From positions 1 to 8,290 of the forward strand of contig JANYLE010000166.1 of the NCBI GenBank assembly GCA_025363795.1: 8,290 bases of DNA, written 5' to 3'. The position numbers and the translations under genes are program-made. Of the stretch, positions 6,306-8,290 are shown in pieces; position 1 is the stretch's first letter, and each line of letters opens with the position of its first letter. Source of the DNA: Mariniphaga sp. GTDB taxonomy: Bacteria; Bacteroidota; Bacteroidia; Bacteroidales; Prolixibacteraceae. The notes beneath the pieces are model-generated. The model worked only from the letters and a program-made list of their open reading frames with translations. It had not been told where the DNA came from and did no database searches.

Positions 6306-8290
6306 TTACTTTTTCAGTGCGTTTCTGATTTTTTGCCAGATATCCTGTTTGGGTTGCTCTTTTTGAGGTTCCCCTTTCTTTGCATCTTGTGGCATCTCTG
6401 AAGCTTGCTTTTGCTCCTGACGTTCAGCTTTACGTTCCTCCCGCTTTTGTTTATTTCCGCCAAAAATTCCCCAGAAATTGGATATCCCTTTTTCGGGGTT
6501 ATCTTCTGTAAAATGCGGAATATCAAGTAATGCAAGTGTCGCTTCATCCGGGGCCGGGAAATAGTGTTCCTTATAGTCTCTGAAGGCCGGATCGCGGTAC
6601 AATTTATTGAAAAACTTTCCTACCACGGGAAGTGCCATATATCCGCCCCGTCCTAAAGCAATATTCCGGAAGTGGATGGTAGGTTCTTCTCCACCTACCC
6701 AACATCCGGTTACAAGATCGGGGGTGTAACCCATAAACCATCCGTCAGCAAAATTCTGGGTGGTTCCCGTCTTTCCGGCGAAAGCGCCTTCAACTTTGTA
6801 GAGCGATCTGATTTCAGAACCAGTTCCTTCATTGACTACTGCCTGAAGATAATGGGTGATGATTTTAGCTGTTTCGGGTGATAAAACTTCCTTTTGATCT
6901 CCTTCCGGGGTAAATGTATTTAGCACTTTACCGTTTGAATCTTCAATCCGGATCAGGTAATTGGGAGTTACAGACCGCCCTAAATTATCCAGACAAGCAT
7001 AAGCCTGAGAAAGCTGAAGTAGTGAAATATCAGCCACTCCAAGTGCCAGTGAGGGAACTTCAGGCAAATCAGCTTTAATTCCCATTTTATGGGCAAGCGC
7101 TACCGCTTCTGAAATTCCGGAATCCATCAACACCTGAACTGATACCGTATTGACTGATTTACAAAGCGCGCCTTCCAGCGAATAAAATCCTCCATATTCC
7201 TCATCTGAATTACCCGGTGACCAATCCTGATAGGCCGAATAAGTTATCTTTTCGTTGGGATAATATTTGTCAGCCGGTATGCCATTTTGAAGTGCGGAAG
7301 CGTAGATGATTGGTTTAAAGGTTGATCCAACCTGGCGTGGCGCTAAAACGTGATCGTACTGGAAATACTTAAAATCGTTACCGCCAACCCATGCCTTAAT
7401 ATCACCTGATTTAGGTTCAATGGCAATAAACCCGCAATGAAGTAATTTTAATGCATACTTCACCGAATCAAGCGGAGTCATATTTACCTGTTTTTCACCT
7501 TCCCATGAAAATATTTTCATATCCGAGGGAACTTTAAATGCTTCAGTGATTTCGGCGGCTGATTTTCCGGCTTCTTTCATTTTGCGGTAACGCTCCGATC
7601 GCTTCATTGCACGGAGTACAACTGCATTATTCTTTCCCCATGGATCTTTTCCGCCCCAATGCTTTTCGAAGGTCGCCTGCAGTTCTTTCATCTTTTCCTG
7701 CATGGCCATCTCTGCATAGCGCTGCATCCTGAAGTCAAGGGTTGTCACAATATGCAATCCATCAGTATAAAGATTGTAGGGTGAGCCGTCTTCCTTCGCA
7801 TTTTGGGAACACCATTCCTCTAACTGAGGGCGGATTAATTCCCGGAAATAGGCTCCCGGTCCGGTGTTGTAAACGAGATAATTGTATTTTATACCAAGAG
7901 GTTCTTTACTGTATTTCTGGGCTTGTGGTTGTGTAATGTAATTGTATTTAGCCATTTGAGAAATTACAATATTTCTTCTCTGCAGCGAACGCTCGGGATT
8001 GGTTCGCGGATTGTAATAGTTATTGGCTTTTAACATTCCTACCAGCGTAGCCGCCTGTGGAATAGTTACTTTATTGGGACGGACGCTAAAAAAACGCTCT
8101 GCCGCAGTCTCAATTCCAAACGTATTTTCCCCAAAAGGGACCGTGTTCAGGTATAAAGTCAGGATCTCTTCTTTTGAATAAAGGCGTTCGAGCCGGTAGG
8201 CAATGATTGATTCCCTGATCTTGCTTACCGGAAGTGTTAACGGGCCATAGCTTTTTCTGCCGAAAATATTCTTGACAACCTGTTGTGATA
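6306..8290 (-). CDS. mrcA: Class A penicillin-binding protein 1A (transglycosylase/transpeptidase), N-terminus cut by right edge
   Basis: Bifunctional murein synthase that polymerises lipid II and cross-links the stem peptides at the outer face of the inner membrane. The frame is open to position 8288, so the ATG at 8036 is internal; 660 residues are visible. The GT51 domain begins mid-motif with SQQVVKN, then KIRESIIAYRLERLYSKEEI (second catalytic Glu about residue 26), LYLNTVPFGENTFGIETAAE and AATLVGMLKA. The membrane anchor and the first catalytic Glu motif are off-window. The transpeptidase domain has all three motifs: GSTFK (Ser322 nucleophile), SVN (378-380) and KTGTTQ (506-511), followed by GWFMGYTPDLVTGCWVGG. 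The last ~55 residues form a Lys/Glu/Gln-rich tail ending IWQKIRNALKK. The symbol mrcA follows common usage for PBP1A and was not tested by phylogeny. No terminator is evident after the stop. Confidence 0.95.
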   Translation of the reverse strand, partial: SQQVVKNIFGRKSYGPLTLPVSKIRESIIAYRLERLYSKEEILTLYLNTVPFGENTFGIETAAERFFSVRPNKVTIPQAATLVGMLKANNYYNPRTNPERSLQRRNIVISQMAKYNYITQPQAQKYSKEPLGIKYNYLVYNTGPGAYFRELIRPQLEEWCSQNAKEDGSPYNLYTDGLHIVTTLDFRMQRYAEMAMQEKMKELQATFEKHWGGKDPWGKNNAVVLRAMKRSERYRKMKEAGKSAAEITEAFKVPSDMKIFSWEGEKQVNMTPLDSVKYALKLLHCGFIAIEPKSGDIKAWVGGNDFKYFQYDHVLAPRQVGSTFKPIIYASALQNGIPADKYYPNEKITYSAYQDWSPGNSDEEYGGFYSLEGALCKSVNTVSVQVLMDSGISEAVALAHKMGIKADLPEVPSLALGVADISLLQLSQAYACLDNLGRSVTPNYLIRIEDSNGKVLNTFTPEGDQKEVLSPETAKIITHYLQAVVNEGTGSEIRSLYKVEGAFAGKTGTTQNFADGWFMGYTPDLVTGCWVGGEEPTIHFRNIALGRGGYMALPVVGKFFNKLYRDPAFRDYKEHYFPAPDEATLALLDIPHFTEDNPEKGISNFWGIFGGNKQKREERKAERQEQKQASEMPQDAKKGEPQKEQPKQDIWQKIRNALKK

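Noticed and set aside
6118..6366. Plus-strand open frame of about 82 codons in the gap beside the penicillin-binding protein gene
   Set aside because: It starts at a TTG with no supporting signal, its 3' part lies on the opposite strand of a well-supported gene, and the product has no recognisable domain. It is best explained as chance.
8034..8036. ATG as the start of the penicillin-binding protein
   Set aside because: The frame continues upstream to the window edge and encodes conserved transglycosylase motifs (SQQVVKN, YSKEEI, LYLNTVPFGE), so this Met is internal.
1..8290. Search for CRISPR repeats, tRNA/rRNA genes, insertion sequences, attachment sites and toxin-antitoxin or defence genes
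   Set aside because: No regularly spaced direct repeats, no cloverleaf-like or rRNA-like sequence, and no transposase or integrase motifs were seen. All long frames are housekeeping families.

Overview
The window reads as chromosomal housekeeping DNA from a member of the Bacteroidota, probably Bacteroidales or Marinilabiliales-like. The evidence is threefold. The genes and their arrangement (a triosephosphate isomerase / DoxX-type membrane protein / DUF1599 cluster facing away from folP-cdaA) are of a kind typical of that phylum. Sequences matching the Bacteroidetes -7 promoter element TAnnTTTG lie upstream of three transcription units. Recognisable Shine-Dalgarno sequences are weak or absent. 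This phylum assignment rests on recognition, not on a search.

Layout, left to right. Positions 1-413 (minus) hold the N-terminal half of triosephosphate isomerase (tpiA), running off the left edge, with a good promoter candidate just upstream. Positions 517-1674 (minus) encode a five-helix DoxX/MauE-like membrane protein with a periplasmic thioredoxin-like tail. It is separated by a single base from the DUF1599 gene at 1676-2212 (minus), whose product is an internal duplication. A 171-bp divergent spacer follows, then folP (dihydropteroate synthase, 2384-3262, plus) overlapping by 4 bp with cdaA (diadenylate cyclase, 3259-4038, plus). A near-perfect 21-bp hairpin at 4139-4182 with A/T tracts on both sides is a shared terminator for cdaA and the convergent asnB (4198-5865, minus). 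Upstream of asnB lies a 440-bp AT-rich gap with no convincing gene. It contains a promoter candidate and two overlapping dyads that share one arm. The right end (6306-8290, minus) is a class A penicillin-binding protein whose reading frame stays open past its first in-window ATG and runs off the right edge.

Functionally the genes are central metabolism (glycolysis, folate, asparagine), cell-wall polymerisation, and a second-messenger synthase (c-di-AMP) often tied to envelope and osmotic homeostasis. I see no mobile element, CRISPR array, rRNA, tRNA, toxin-antitoxin module or defence island. The most interesting items are the duplicated DUF1599 protein with its coupled membrane partner, and the unexplained dyad cluster in the asnB leader. 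Neither amounts to a clearly new system on sequence alone.
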